Origin: Janthinobacterium sp. 61
GTDB taxonomy: Bacteria; Pseudomonadota; Gammaproteobacteria; Burkholderiales; Burkholderiaceae_D
Assembly (NCBI RefSeq): GCF_002846335.1
Contig: NZ_PJMQ01000001.1
Span: 5,704,001 to 5,768,000, forward strand
DNA: 64,000 nucleotides
Reading direction: 5' to 3'
Shown: one piece after another, positions 16,399 through 25,293 of the stretch
Position numbering within the stretch: position 1 is the stretch's first letter
Layout of the letters: each line of letters starts with the position of its first letter
Notes under the pieces: model-generated
The model's input: the letters and a program-made list of their open reading frames with translations, nothing else
Told to the model about the DNA's origin: nothing
The model's database searches: none
Position numbers and translations under genes: made by a program

Positions 16399-16980
16399 AT
16401 GGCAGCGAAGAAAATTCTGTTTTTGACCGGCGATTTTGCAGAAGATTATGAAACGATGGTGCCGTTTCAGGCCTTGCTGATGCTGGGCCATACCGTGCAT
16501 GCCGTCTGTCCCGGCAAGAAAAGCGGCGAGACGATCAAGACGGCCATCCACGATTTCGAGGGCGACCAGACCTACACGGAAAAGCCGGGGCATTTGTTCA
16601 CCCTGAACGCCAGTTTCGACGAGATCGACCCGGCCGACTATGACGCCGTGATGATCGCCGGCGGCCGCGCCCCCGAATACCTGCGCCTGAACGCGAAAGT
16701 CATCGCCGCCGTGCGCCACTTTGCCGACGCGGGCAAGCCTGTCGCGGCCGTCTGCCACGGCGCGCAATTGCTGGCCGCGGCCGATGTCATCCGCGGCAAA
16801 CGCATTTCCGCCTATCCCGCCTGCGCGCCGGAAGTGACATTGGCGGGCGGCACGTATGCCGACATCGCCGTCACGGACGCCGTCACGGATGGCCAGTTCG
16901 TCACTGCCCCGGCCTGGCCCGCGCATCCGGCCTGGCTGGCACAGTTCGTCAAGCTGCTGGGCACCGAAATCCGTTTGTAA
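16399..16980 (+). CDS. DJ-1/PfpI superfamily protein
   Basis: The 193-residue protein has the DJ-1/PfpI fold with the nucleophile elbow AVCHGAQLL (Cys about residue 119), a conserved acid in the first-domain segment FAEDYE, and the GGRAPEYLR motif of the PfpI branch. Members act as cysteine peptidases, glyoxalase III/deglycases or amidases; the family position suggests a stress-related protein but not a definite reaction. AGGAG lies 8 bases before the ATG. Confidence 0.9.
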   Translation: MAAKKILFLTGDFAEDYETMVPFQALLMLGHTVHAVCPGKKSGETIKTAIHDFEGDQTYTEKPGHLFTLNASFDEIDPADYDAVMIAGGRAPEYLRLNAKVIAAVRHFADAGKPVAAVCHGAQLLAAADVIRGKRISAYPACAPEVTLAGGTYADIAVTDAVTDGQFVTAPAWPAHPAWLAQFVKLLGTEIRL

Positions 16981-17047
16981 CGTCACACTTGCCCGGCGTG
17001 CCAGCATGCCGGGTGTTTATCCTCCCTAGAATCGATTCGAGTTTTTC

Positions 17048-18280
17048 ATGCATGCGCCGCGCAGTCAACCTTCCCGCAAACAACTTCCAGCCTCGCGCTG
17101 GCGCCAGCGCCGCCTGGCGCAGGCCGAATCGGGCCTGAGCGCCGCGCAGGAACGCCAGCTGGCCACCCTGCATGAGATCTCCACCCTGCTGGCGGGCCAG
17201 CACGCCATCGATGCGCTATGCCGTGGCTTCCTGCGCCATGTAATGCAGTTTGCGCAAGCCGAAGGCGGCACCGTGCGCATCCTTGATCCCCAGCACGATA
17301 CCGTGCACATCATCGTGCATGAGGGCATTTCGGACGCCATGGTGGAAGAGGAACATTGCATCCGCAACAATGATTGCCTGTGTGGCGCTGCCGTGGCGCA
17401 GGGCGTGATCCAGATCCGCGATTTCCGCCAGGTCGATGCGCTGCAGCGCTTCCGCTGCCAGGACGAAGGTTTTATCGCCATCGCCGTTTTCCCCATCCTT
17501 GCGCGCGAGCAGGTAGTGGGCAGTTTTTCGCTGCACTTTGCGCGCCCGCAAGCCGTGCATGCGCAGCAGCAGGGCTGGCTGGAGACGCTGGGCCAGAGCC
17601 TGGGCATCGCCATCGAGAACCAGCGCCTGATCGCGCGCGAGAAAGAATTTGCCGTCGCGCGCGAACGCAGCCTGCTGGCCGAAGGCTTGCATGACAGCAT
17701 CGCGCAAAGCTTGAACTTCATCAGCCTGCAAGTGCAGATGCTCGACGATTCCGTGCGCCGGGGCCAGCTCGACGAGGCGGCTGAAGTGCTGCCGCTGATG
17801 CGCATGGGTGTCGAGCAAAGCTACCAGGATGTGCGCGAATTGCTGGTCAATTTCCGCACGCGCTGGCATGGCAGCGACCTGGAAAGCAAACTCAGCGAAG
17901 TGCTGGCCAAGTTCGAGCTGCAGACGGGCGTCGTCGGCACCCTGGACATGAGCGGCAATGGCGCGCCGCTGGCGCCGGAGCAACAGCTGCAGATCCTGTT
18001 CATCGTGCAGGAAGCGCTGTCGAATATCCGCAAGCACGCGCAAGCGAGCAACGTGGCGCTGCGCGTGGAAAACGGGCGCGATTTTGCGCTGCAGGTGCGC
18101 GACGATGGCGAAGGCTTCGCCGCCAACCTGCGCGACAAGAAAACGGAGTTGCAGATCGGCTTGCGTATCATGCAGGAAAGAGCCGAGCGGCTCGGTGCGC
18201 AATTTGCCATCGACAGCACGCCCGGCGGCGGCACGACGATCTCGCTGGCCTTGCCGGCAGCCCGGCGCCAGGCCGCGTAA
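17048..18280 (+). CDS. Soluble NarX-like sensor histidine kinase with GAF domain
   Basis: The 410-residue protein has a GAF domain (about residues 40-195), a HisKA_3 dimerisation domain with His215 in EGLHDSIAQSL, and a HATPase_c domain (EALSNIRKHAQAS, DDGEGF, GLRIMQERAERLG). The kinase half matches NarX/NarQ, but there are no transmembrane helices or periplasmic nitrate-sensing region, so it senses a cytoplasmic signal. A C-x5-C-x-C cluster in the GAF domain (CIRNNDCLC) could hold a metal, an iron-sulphur cluster or a redox switch. The partner response regulator follows 38 bases downstream. Confidence 0.9.
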   Translation: MHAPRSQPSRKQLPASRWRQRRLAQAESGLSAAQERQLATLHEISTLLAGQHAIDALCRGFLRHVMQFAQAEGGTVRILDPQHDTVHIIVHEGISDAMVEEEHCIRNNDCLCGAAVAQGVIQIRDFRQVDALQRFRCQDEGFIAIAVFPILAREQVVGSFSLHFARPQAVHAQQQGWLETLGQSLGIAIENQRLIAREKEFAVARERSLLAEGLHDSIAQSLNFISLQVQMLDDSVRRGQLDEAAEVLPLMRMGVEQSYQDVRELLVNFRTRWHGSDLESKLSEVLAKFELQTGVVGTLDMSGNGAPLAPEQQLQILFIVQEALSNIRKHAQASNVALRVENGRDFALQVRDDGEGFAANLRDKKTELQIGLRIMQERAERLGAQFAIDSTPGGGTTISLALPAARRQAA

Positions 18281-18318
18281 CATCAGATTCATTCCTACCA
18301 GGTAGAAGATACAAATAC

Positions 18319-18966
18319 GTGAACGCTCCAATCAAAATCCTGCTGGTCGACGACCACACCTTGCTGCGCAGCGGCGTCAAGCTGCTGCTGCAGCGCAATC
18401 CTCTGTTCCAGGTGGTGGGCGAGGCATCAAACGGGCTTGACGGCGTGCGCCTGACGTCCGAGCTGCGGCCCGACGTGGTACTGATGGATTTGAACATGCC
18501 CGGTGTAACGGGCGTCGAAGCGCTGCAGTTGATCTTGCAGGCCATGCCGCAGATGGTGGTGCTGATGCTGACCGTGTCCGAAAACGCGGCCGACCTGGGC
18601 GCTGCCCTGCGCGCGGGCGCACGCGGTTACTTGCTGAAAAATATAGAAGCCGAACAGCTGGGCCAGGCCATCTGCCGCGCCGCCGCCGGCGAATCCGTGA
18701 TTGCCGACGCCATGACGGCCAAGCTGGTGTCCCAGTTCCGCGCGGGGCAGAACGCGCCCCAGGCCGACTACGACAAATTGACGCCGCGCGAGCGCGAAGC
18801 CATGGCTTGCCTGGCGCAAGGGCTGAGCAACAAGGAAATCGCGCGCCAGCTGGATGTGGCCGAAAGCACGGTGAAAATCCACGTGCAAAACATCCTCAAA
18901 AAGCTTAAGCTCAGCAGCCGCGTGCAGATCGCCGTGTATGCGGTCGAGCGCGAACTGGGCAGATAA
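18319..18966 (+). CDS. NarL/FixJ family response regulator
   Basis: The 215-residue regulator has a receiver domain with the acidic pair in LLVDDH, phospho-acceptor Asp57 in VVLMDLNMPG and the conserved Lys in GYLLKN, followed by a LuxR-type helix-turn-helix (LTPREREAMACLAQGLSNKEIARQL). It starts with GTG at 18319 and is co-transcribed with the NarX-like kinase, which should phosphorylate it. Targets are unknown; the neighbouring Crp/Fnr gene is a candidate. Confidence 0.93.
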   Translation: MNAPIKILLVDDHTLLRSGVKLLLQRNPLFQVVGEASNGLDGVRLTSELRPDVVLMDLNMPGVTGVEALQLILQAMPQMVVLMLTVSENAADLGAALRAGARGYLLKNIEAEQLGQAICRAAAGESVIADAMTAKLVSQFRAGQNAPQADYDKLTPREREAMACLAQGLSNKEIARQLDVAESTVKIHVQNILKKLKLSSRVQIAVYAVERELGR

Positions 18967-19121
18967 AAATCAAGCAAAGCGCAAATAAGCCACGAGGAAT
19001 GCGCGATTGTTTGATCTGCATGGCGTTCCGGCCTAGACAACCCTAGTTCCTTTGACGTATGGCCTTGACGGTGCCTGCGCATTACACTCTTAGTCATTCG
19101 CTAATCTAATAAGAGAGTGTC

Positions 19122-19817
19122 ATGCATAAGGTCAACGTCGATGGCTTGCTATCGAGCCAGGCTCTGTTCCGCCATATTTCCCCTTCGCAATTAGAACAAT
19201 TGCGCCAGGATGTCGTGCGCGTCGAAGTGGAAAAAGGCAAAGTGCTGTTCCGCAAGGGCGAAGTGGCGGAAGGCGCCTATGTGGTGGTCTTCGGCCTCGT
19301 CAAGCTGAGCGTATTCTCCATGGAAGGTACCGACAAGGTACTGGAACTGATCCGCCCGGGCCAGAGCTTCGGCGAAGCCATGATTTTCCTCGATGAGCCG
19401 TACCCGTTCTGCGCCGAAGCGCTTGAGCACTGCCTGCTGCTGCGCATCCCGCCGCACGCGCTGCTGCGCCTGCTGGACCAGTCGCCCCGCATCGCGCGCC
19501 AGATGATGAACAGCCTGTCGCACCACCTGATGGGTTTTATCCGCAACGTGGAACGCTGCTCCGTGCAGAACGCCACCCAGCGCGTGGTCGAATACCTGCT
19601 GCAGGCGTCGGACCAGCAGCGTTCGAACGAGGTCAAGCTGGACTTGAAGAAAAGTCTGCTGGCATCGTTCCTGAACCTGGCGCCCGCCACCCTGTCGCGC
19701 GTGCTGCACCAGTTGACGGACTTGCATTTGATTAAAGTTAGCGGTTCGCTGATCCAGATCCAGCCCGATGCCTTGAAGACGTACCGCCATGGCTCCGCCA
19801 CGGCCCTGCTGAGTTAA
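19122..19817 (+). CDS. Crp/Fnr family transcriptional regulator
   Basis: The 231-residue protein has a cyclic-nucleotide-binding-type beta-barrel (residues about 15-130, with GLVKLSVFSMEG and PGQSFGEAMIF), a long dimer helix, and a C-terminal winged helix (LKKSLLASFLNLAPATLSRVLHQL). It lacks the N-terminal cysteine cluster of FNR, so it is not a classical oxygen-sensing Fe-S protein; it is closer to the Dnr/Nnr type, which may sense NO or redox through heme. Its place beside a NarX/NarL-like pair fits a role in nitrogen-oxide or low-oxygen control. It overlaps the MFS stop codon by 4 bases. Confidence 0.9.
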   Translation: MHKVNVDGLLSSQALFRHISPSQLEQLRQDVVRVEVEKGKVLFRKGEVAEGAYVVVFGLVKLSVFSMEGTDKVLELIRPGQSFGEAMIFLDEPYPFCAEALEHCLLLRIPPHALLRLLDQSPRIARQMMNSLSHHLMGFIRNVERCSVQNATQRVVEYLLQASDQQRSNEVKLDLKKSLLASFLNLAPATLSRVLHQLTDLHLIKVSGSLIQIQPDALKTYRHGSATALLS

Positions 19818-21004
19818 GCTTTTTCAGCAGGCAAGGTCAGCCGCCAGAACAGCAGGGCGAGCAAGCTGACCGCCGCGCCCAGCGCGCATACCCCATGCCA
19901 GCCCGCCAGCGCATACACGCTGGTGGCGGCAATCGCTCCCATACCGCTACCCACCGCATAAAACAGCATGTAGCACGCCACCAGGCGGCTGTGCGCGTCG
20001 CTGTCCTGTTTGAAAATCAGGCTCTGGTTCGTCACGTGGATGGCCTGCCCTGCCAGGTCCAGCGCGATGATGCCGACGATCAGGGGCCACAGGGCCGTAC
20101 CGGCAAACCCGAGCGGCAGCCATGCAGCGAGCAGCAACAGCAGGGCCGCGCCCGTCGTCCATTGCGCGCGGCCCTTGTCGGCCAGCGCCCCGGCACGCGC
20201 CGCGCCCAGCGCGCCGATCACGCCCACCAGGCCAAACGCGCCGATGGCCGCATGGCTATAGCCTTGCGCCGTCAATGGCAGCACCAGGGCACTCCAGAAA
20301 ATATTGAACACGGCAAACATCAGCATGGCCAGCGTGCCGCGCACGCGCAACACCTTGTTATGCATCAACATGTCCAGCATGGAGGCGAGCAGGGCGCCGT
20401 AGGCCAGCTTCTGATTGGATGGCTGCGCTGGCGGCAGCTTGCGCCGCAGCAGCAACAGCAGGGCGCAAGCCATGGCCGCCGAGACGAAATACACGGCGCG
20501 CCAGTCGGCGAGATCGGCCACCACGCCGGACAGCGTGCGCGCCAGCAGCAAGCCGATCACCACGCCGCCCTGCGCCATGCCCACCACCCGGCCCCGCTCG
20601 TGGCTGGCCGCCGCGCTGGCCGCGTAGGCAATCAAGCCTTGCGTCATGGCCGTGCCCAGCAAGCCCACCAGCAGCATGCCGCCCAGCAGGGCGGCCGTGG
20701 AGCGGGCGCAGCCCAGCGCCGCCAGGGTGATGGCCAGCAGGCCCAGCTGGATCAGGGTCAAACGGCGCCGGTTCAGCATGTCGCCCAAGGGCACGAGCAG
20801 CAGCAGGGCCAGCGCGCAGCCGATCTGCGTGGCCGTGATGACCATGCCGCTGGCGGCGTCCGTCATGCCGAATTCGTGCGCCAGGGTAGCCAGCAAGGGC
20901 TGGGCGTAATACACATTGGCCACGCTGAGGCCGGCTGCCGTGGCAAACAGCCAGACGAGGGTGGGCGGAAGTGCGGTCGTGAGGGGAGGGTTTGTGTCGC
21001 GCAT
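19814..21004 (-). CDS. MFS transporter, drug/metabolite exporter type
   Basis: The 396-residue protein has twelve predicted membrane segments with the MFS motif A in LVPLGDMLNRRR after helix 2 and the start GLSVANVYYAQPLL typical of a YdgK/AraJ-like exporter branch. The ATG at 21002-21004 is preferred over a TTG at 21028, because that TTG lies inside a palindrome that is probably the operator of the divergent HxlR regulator. The transported compound is unknown. Confidence 0.88.
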   Translation of the reverse strand: MRDTNPPLTTALPPTLVWLFATAAGLSVANVYYAQPLLATLAHEFGMTDAASGMVITATQIGCALALLLLVPLGDMLNRRRLTLIQLGLLAITLAALGCARSTAALLGGMLLVGLLGTAMTQGLIAYAASAAASHERGRVVGMAQGGVVIGLLLARTLSGVVADLADWRAVYFVSAAMACALLLLLRRKLPPAQPSNQKLAYGALLASMLDMLMHNKVLRVRGTLAMLMFAVFNIFWSALVLPLTAQGYSHAAIGAFGLVGVIGALGAARAGALADKGRAQWTTGAALLLLLAAWLPLGFAGTALWPLIVGIIALDLAGQAIHVTNQSLIFKQDSDAHSRLVACYMLFYAVGSGMGAIAATSVYALAGWHGVCALGAAVSLLALLFWRLTLPAEKA

Positions 21005-21017
21005 AGAGTTGTATATA

Positions 21018-21040
21018 AGTGGTTTCAAATTAAAACCAGT
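21018..21040. promoter_or_regulatory. Likely HxlR operator between MFS and HxlR genes
   Basis: AGTGGTTT (21018-21025) and AAACCAGT (21033-21040) form an inverted repeat with 7 of 8 pairs and a 7-base AT spacer. It lies in the divergent promoter region, 13 bases before the MFS ATG. Confidence 0.5.
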
Positions 21041-21095
21041 TGGAGTCTACGCCGGGAAGTTTTAAAATGCAACCACTCAATCGTGGAGACTGCCC

Positions 21096-21563
21096 GTGGC
21101 CAAGCGCAAAAGCCTGAAAACCGACCCCTGTCCCGTGGCGCGCGCGCTCGACGTCATCGGCGAGCGCTGGTCGCTGCTGATCGTGCGCGATGCCTTCCAC
21201 GGCATGCGCAGGTTCGGCGAATTCCAGAAAAGCCTGGGCGTGGCGAAGAACATCCTGGCCGACCGCCTGCATACGCTGGTGGAAGAGGGCATTTTTACGG
21301 TCGCGCCCGCCTCGGACGGCACGGCCTACCAGGAATATGTGCTGACGCAAAAGGGGCTGGCGCTGTTTCCCATCGTCGTCGGTTTGCGCCAGTGGAGCGA
21401 GGAGCAGCTGTTCGAGGCGGGCGAGGCGCATTCCACCCTGCTGCAGCGCGGTTCAGGCTTGCCCGTGCGCCGCATCGACGTGCTGGCCGAGGATGGACGC
21501 GTCTTGCAGGCGGGCGATACCGTCGTGCATAAGGTGGTCACTGAGGTGGAGCCGAAGGCATGA
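21096..21563 (+). CDS. HxlR family transcriptional regulator
   Basis: The 155-residue protein carries the HxlR winged helix: DPCPVARALDVIGERWSLLI followed by FHGMRRFGEFQKSLGVAKNILADRL, and a C-terminal dimer region. Members respond to quinones, aldehydes or aromatic compounds and often control a divergent transporter, as suggested here for the MFS gene. It starts with GTG at 21096 with GGAG about 8 bases upstream, and its stop overlaps the start of the next gene (ATGA). Confidence 0.92.
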   Translation: MAKRKSLKTDPCPVARALDVIGERWSLLIVRDAFHGMRRFGEFQKSLGVAKNILADRLHTLVEEGIFTVAPASDGTAYQEYVLTQKGLALFPIVVGLRQWSEEQLFEAGEAHSTLLQRGSGLPVRRIDVLAEDGRVLQAGDTVVHKVVTEVEPKA

Positions 21564-22777
21564 AGCGCGTGGCCGTCATCGGCGGCGGCATCACGGGCGT
21601 CACCAGCGCTTACGCGCTGGCGAAACGGGGCGTCAATGTCACCCTGATCGAACGCCACCGCTATGCGGCCATGGAAACATCGTATGCGAATGGCGGGCAA
21701 TTATCGGCCTCGCATGCGGAAGTGTGGAACCACAAGGCGACGATATGGAACGCCTTGAAATGGATGGCGCGGCGCGATGCACCACTGCTGCTCAATCCGA
21801 CTCCCGGCTGGCACAAGCTGAGCTGGTTTGCGCAATTTCTCGCCGCCATGCCGCACTACGAGCGCAACACGATCGCCACGGCGCGCATGGCGATCGCCGC
21901 GCGCGAACAATTGTTTGCGTGGGCGCAAACAGAAAACATCGCTTTCGATCATCGCCGCGCCGGCATCCTGCACATTTACCGGGACCGGCGCGGCTTCGAG
22001 CGGGCGGCCGGCGTGTCGCGCCTGCTGGCGCAGGGCGGCTTGCAGCGGCGCGCCGTCACGCCGCAGGAGATGCGCGCCATCGAACCGACCCTCACCGGCG
22101 ACTTTTACGGCGGCTACTACACGGACAGCGATTCCACGGGCGACATCCACAAATTCACCAGCGGCCTGGCCGACGCCTGCGCCCGCCTGGGCGTGGCCTG
22201 CCGCTATGGCGCACAGGTGACGGCGCTGGCGCGCGAGCACGGCAAGGTGCGTGTCAGCCTGGGCGAGGACAGTACCCTGTTCGACGCCGTCGTCATTTGC
22301 GCGGGCACGGCCAGCCGCGCCCTGGCGGCATCGCTGGGCGACCATGTGAATGTGTATCCGGTGAAAGGCTATTCGATCACCGTGCAGCTGGACGACGAAG
22401 CCAGCCAGGCGGCCGCACCCAAGGTCAGCCTGCTCGATGATGCCACCAAGCTGGTCAGCAGCCGCCTGGGCGAGGACCGGCTGCGGGTGGCGGGCACGGC
22501 GGAATTCAATGGCATCAATTACGATATCCGCGCCGACCGCATTCGCCCGCTGCTGCAGTGGGTAGAGCAGTGTTTTCCTGGCGTGAATACGCGCAAGGTG
22601 ATCCCGTGGGCGGGCTTGCGCCCCATGCTGCCCGCCATGCTGCCAAAAGTGGGGCCTGGCAAGGCGCCGGGTGTGTACTACAACACGGGCCATGGCCACC
22701 TGGGCTGGACCCTGGCGGCTGCCACGGCGGAGCTGGTAGCAGAGGTGGTGGCTAGTTCTTTGGCAACAAATCGCTGA
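21560..22777 (+). CDS. dadA: FAD-dependent D-amino acid dehydrogenase-like oxidoreductase (DadA family)
   Basis: The 405-residue protein starts with the dinucleotide-binding motif VIGGGITGVTSAYALAKRG, followed by the DadA-typical SYANGGQLSASHAEVWN segment, and ends with the motif GHGHLGWTLAAATAELVAE. DadA enzymes oxidise D-amino acids to 2-oxo acids and pass electrons to the membrane. It overlaps the HxlR gene by 4 bases and is translationally coupled to it, which is unusual for DadA and suggests that its substrate may be another amine tied to the regulator. The gene ends 26 bases inside the convergent gene. Confidence 0.85.
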   Translation: MKRVAVIGGGITGVTSAYALAKRGVNVTLIERHRYAAMETSYANGGQLSASHAEVWNHKATIWNALKWMARRDAPLLLNPTPGWHKLSWFAQFLAAMPHYERNTIATARMAIAAREQLFAWAQTENIAFDHRRAGILHIYRDRRGFERAAGVSRLLAQGGLQRRAVTPQEMRAIEPTLTGDFYGGYYTDSDSTGDIHKFTSGLADACARLGVACRYGAQVTALAREHGKVRVSLGEDSTLFDAVVICAGTASRALAASLGDHVNVYPVKGYSITVQLDDEASQAAAPKVSLLDDATKLVSSRLGEDRLRVAGTAEFNGINYDIRADRIRPLLQWVEQCFPGVNTRKVIPWAGLRPMLPAMLPKVGPGKAPGVYYNTGHGHLGWTLAAATAELVAEVVASSLATNR

Positions 22778-23855
22778 GCGCGGCGCGACCCTTGACGGTC
22801 AGGAAGGGGCCGACCTTGTTGTAGGGCAGCAGGAAGTCGTTTTCGCAGCCGCTGCCGTTCGAGTCTTCCCAGAAGGACACGCCTTCCGGCTTCAGCGACA
22901 GGTGGAAGCGGCCGCGGCCGTCGTAATCCGTGCCCTTGCACTCGGCATCGATCTTGACGTCCTTGAACAGGGCTTGCCGCAGGCGGTCCGGCAATTCTGC
23001 CTTGTCGTCGCCATCGCTGGCGCTGGCGCCAAACCAGTTCCACACGTCCGTCTCCTGGCCCGTTTTTACGTCCCAGGTGCGGAACCGGATGGAGATGCCA
23101 TTGGCGCCATAGCCGGCCGGCCAGCGGTAAAACTTGATCGTCACCCAGCGCGGCGACCAGTAGGTGGGCTCCGCATACACTTCGTCTTCCGTCGTGAAGC
23201 CGTTGCGGCCCAGGTATTCGCGGCGCGTGGCATAGAAGTCGGCCAGGTCTTTCTTGTTCCTGGCCAGCACGGCGCGCAGTTGGGTATTGATTTTCGCCAC
23301 GCCATCGCCGGGCGCCATCAATTCCACGGTGATGGTGTCGCCTACTTGCAGGTTGCGGTACTGCTTGCCTTCGAAGGCAATGGCTTTACTCACCTTGGTG
23401 CTGGGAAAGTCTTCCAGCGCCAGGTTGTAGGCGTCGCTGGCGCAGGATGGATGGTCGCGGTCGCCTGCCGCTTCCAGCAGGGTCAAGGCCAGCGGCAGGG
23501 TCTTGCCGCTTTTCGGGGCTGTCCAGGTGCCGATGAGCTTGTCACTTTGCTTGCCGCCCTGCGGCACATGCAATGACCACGTGCCCGTCGTGTCGCCCTT
23601 GGCATCGGACTCGCTCCAGTCGCTCTTGCCGTTCGGCTTGGCCAGCATGATGGGCGTCTTGTAGCGCGTGTAGTAATAATTGCCGCTGCGGTCAGACCCT
23701 TGCGTGGGGCTGGGCTGGTTGAAGCAGGCCACGATATTGGCCTTGCCCAAGGTGCCCTGCCACACCCCTTGCACGGGTGGCTCGGCCGCCATGGCGGCGT
23801 TCAGGGCGGGCAGGGACAGGCATACAAGCAATGAACGTGGCAAAAAACAGCGCAT
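22752..23855 (-). CDS. Secreted protein of unknown function
   Basis: The 367-residue protein begins at the ATG at 23853-23855 with a signal peptide (MRCFLPRSLLVCLSLPALNAAMA). The mature part starts with a GVWQGTLGKANIVACF pattern like small lipocalin-like or calycin beta-barrel modules and contains four cysteines, consistent with disulphides. The C-terminal half looks all-beta. I cannot name a family. Its 3' end overlaps the convergent dadA-like gene by 26 bases. Confidence 0.65.
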   Translation of the reverse strand: MRCFLPRSLLVCLSLPALNAAMAAEPPVQGVWQGTLGKANIVACFNQPSPTQGSDRSGNYYYTRYKTPIMLAKPNGKSDWSESDAKGDTTGTWSLHVPQGGKQSDKLIGTWTAPKSGKTLPLALTLLEAAGDRDHPSCASDAYNLALEDFPSTKVSKAIAFEGKQYRNLQVGDTITVELMAPGDGVAKINTQLRAVLARNKKDLADFYATRREYLGRNGFTTEDEVYAEPTYWSPRWVTIKFYRWPAGYGANGISIRFRTWDVKTGQETDVWNWFGASASDGDDKAELPDRLRQALFKDVKIDAECKGTDYDGRGRFHLSLKPEGVSFWEDSNGSGCENDFLLPYNKVGPFLTVKGRAALSDLLPKN

Positions 23856-23921
23856 CGGGTTTTCCGGTGATTGGCGATGGCCGATTCTACATGGCCACTG
23901 CCTGGATGTGCCGCACGACAA

Positions 23922-24956
23922 CTAACTGCGAGGGCGCTCCTGCGCCACCACGGTCATGGCCGCACCCAGGTATTGCAGCATGGCCCCGTCGACAAAGCTG
24001 CCTTCCATCAGACGCGGTTCCTGCTGGTGCGCCTGGCGGAATTTCAGCTGCGTGGCCGGGTCCGTGCCTGCATAGGAGCGGAACAGTTCCAGCCACTGCC
24101 GCGCCAGTTGCAGCACGGCCGGGGCGGTGGGCGGCGTGCGCGCATCCATGGCGGCGCGCACGGCGGCGATCAGGGCCGGCCACTCGCCAGAGCGCTTGCC
24201 ATAGTTGGCCACGAGGTATGCGTACTCCTGTTCGTCGAGGAAGGGCTGGTACAGCGCTATGCGCGAGGCATTGAAGGCGGCAATGATGAATTGCATCAAG
24301 TTCGCATCGATGCTGGTCGTCGCTTGCATGGATGGCTCCTGCGCGTGCATGTCGTTCAGGCGCGCGAACAGGCCGGGGTGGGCGCCCGTGTCGCGCACCA
24401 GCTTGACCATCCATTCCGTGGCCAGGGCTTGTGCTTGCGCATCGCCGGGGCCGGCGCCCGCGTCCCTGGCGGCGCGCACTCTTGCCACCAGTGCTTTCCA
24501 TTCCTGTTCCACAGCCGCGTCCGACAGCAGCGGCAGTTGTTGCAGTTCTTCGTGACTAAAATATTTGTCGTACATGGTCATTAACTCCATCGTGGTGAGC
24601 CACTCGGCCAGTTCCGGGGCTTGCCCTTGCGCCAGTTGCGCCTGCAAGGTGCACAGGCGTGCGCGCAGGGTGGATGCCTGTGCGATCTGGCGCTCCAGCA
24701 TGGCGATCTGCTGCGCCACGATGGCGCTCAAGGGCAGATCCGGGCCGGCGAGTGCGTTGGCGATCTCGGCCAGCGACAGCCCGAACTTGCGCAGCGCCAT
24801 GATCCGGTGCAACCGGTCCATGTCGCTGTGCTGGTACAGGCGGTAGCCAGCGGGTGTGCGCGCCGAAGGCGAGAGCAGGCCGATGCTGTCGTAGTGGTGC
24901 AGGGTGCGGATAGTGAGGCCCGTGAGCCTGGCCAGTTCACCGATTTTCAACAGCAT
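23922..24956 (-). CDS. MerR family regulator with TipAS-like effector domain
   Basis: The 344-residue protein has an N-terminal MerR helix-turn-helix (LLKIGELARLTGLTIRTLHHYDSIGLL), a coiled coil, and a C-terminal helical domain (from about residue 130, MYDKYFSHEELQQLP onward) that resembles the TipAS drug-binding domain, which appears here in two related halves. TipA-type regulators bind peptide antibiotics or other hydrophobic drugs. The ATG at 24954-24956 with GGAGAA upstream gives a clean start. It faces the sugar locus across a 337-base gap. Confidence 0.87.
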   Translation of the reverse strand: MLLKIGELARLTGLTIRTLHHYDSIGLLSPSARTPAGYRLYQHSDMDRLHRIMALRKFGLSLAEIANALAGPDLPLSAIVAQQIAMLERQIAQASTLRARLCTLQAQLAQGQAPELAEWLTTMELMTMYDKYFSHEELQQLPLLSDAAVEQEWKALVARVRAARDAGAGPGDAQAQALATEWMVKLVRDTGAHPGLFARLNDMHAQEPSMQATTSIDANLMQFIIAAFNASRIALYQPFLDEQEYAYLVANYGKRSGEWPALIAAVRAAMDARTPPTAPAVLQLARQWLELFRSYAGTDPATQLKFRQAHQQEPRLMEGSFVDGAMLQYLGAAMTVVAQERPRS

Positions 24957-25064
24957 CGTCTTCTCCCTTTCTTCAGTGCGTGCAGCCACGATGGCGCCTG
25001 ACGCTACGTCAGGGTCAAGCAGGAATGTAGCAGAGGGCCCTGAAAAAAACGGAAAAAGAATCCG

Positions 25065-25093
25065 TTGACCTTCATTTTTTTGTACGGTATATT
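25065..25093 (+). promoter_or_regulatory. Probable sigma-70 promoter of the sugar locus
   Basis: TTGACC (25065-25070) and TATATT (25088-25093) are separated by exactly 17 bases on the strand of the sugar genes, about 200 bases before the first ATG at 25294. Confidence 0.6.
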
Positions 25094-25097
25094 TATA
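25080..25097 (+). repeat. Operator-like repeat, copy 1
   Basis: An 18-base element starting TTGTACG overlaps the spacer and -10 region of the promoter. It shares 13 of 18 bases with the copy at 25238-25255. A repressor bound here would block RNA polymerase. Confidence 0.45.
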
Positions 25098-25237
25098 AAA
25101 CCGCATGACGACGTCAGCCAAACAAGCAGGTTCGGGTCAGGTGGAATGACGGAATAGTCGTTGTGCGGCGCAGCAAGTTGCGCCATTGGCCGGGCTGGAA
25201 AGATAATCCGCGCAGACGGATTTTTTTCGCAGTTGAG

Positions 25238-25255
25238 TTGTACGTTAAATATAAT
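25238..25255 (+). repeat. Operator-like repeat, copy 2
   Basis: The second TTGTACG element, followed like the first by an AT run, lies 158 bases downstream of copy 1 and 39 bases before the first ATG of the sugar locus. Confidence 0.45.
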
Positions 25256-25293
25256 ATGCCACCGGCAAGATCCGGGCGGCGAGAGAGACGACC

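Larger units (their letters stand above)
24957..25293. other. Divergent regulatory region upstream of the sugar locus
   Basis: This 337-base gap separates the minus-strand MerR regulator from the plus-strand dehydrogenase. It is AT-rich in two patches and carries a strong sigma-70-like promoter and two copies of a TTGTACG repeat. No gene is visible. Confidence 0.7.
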
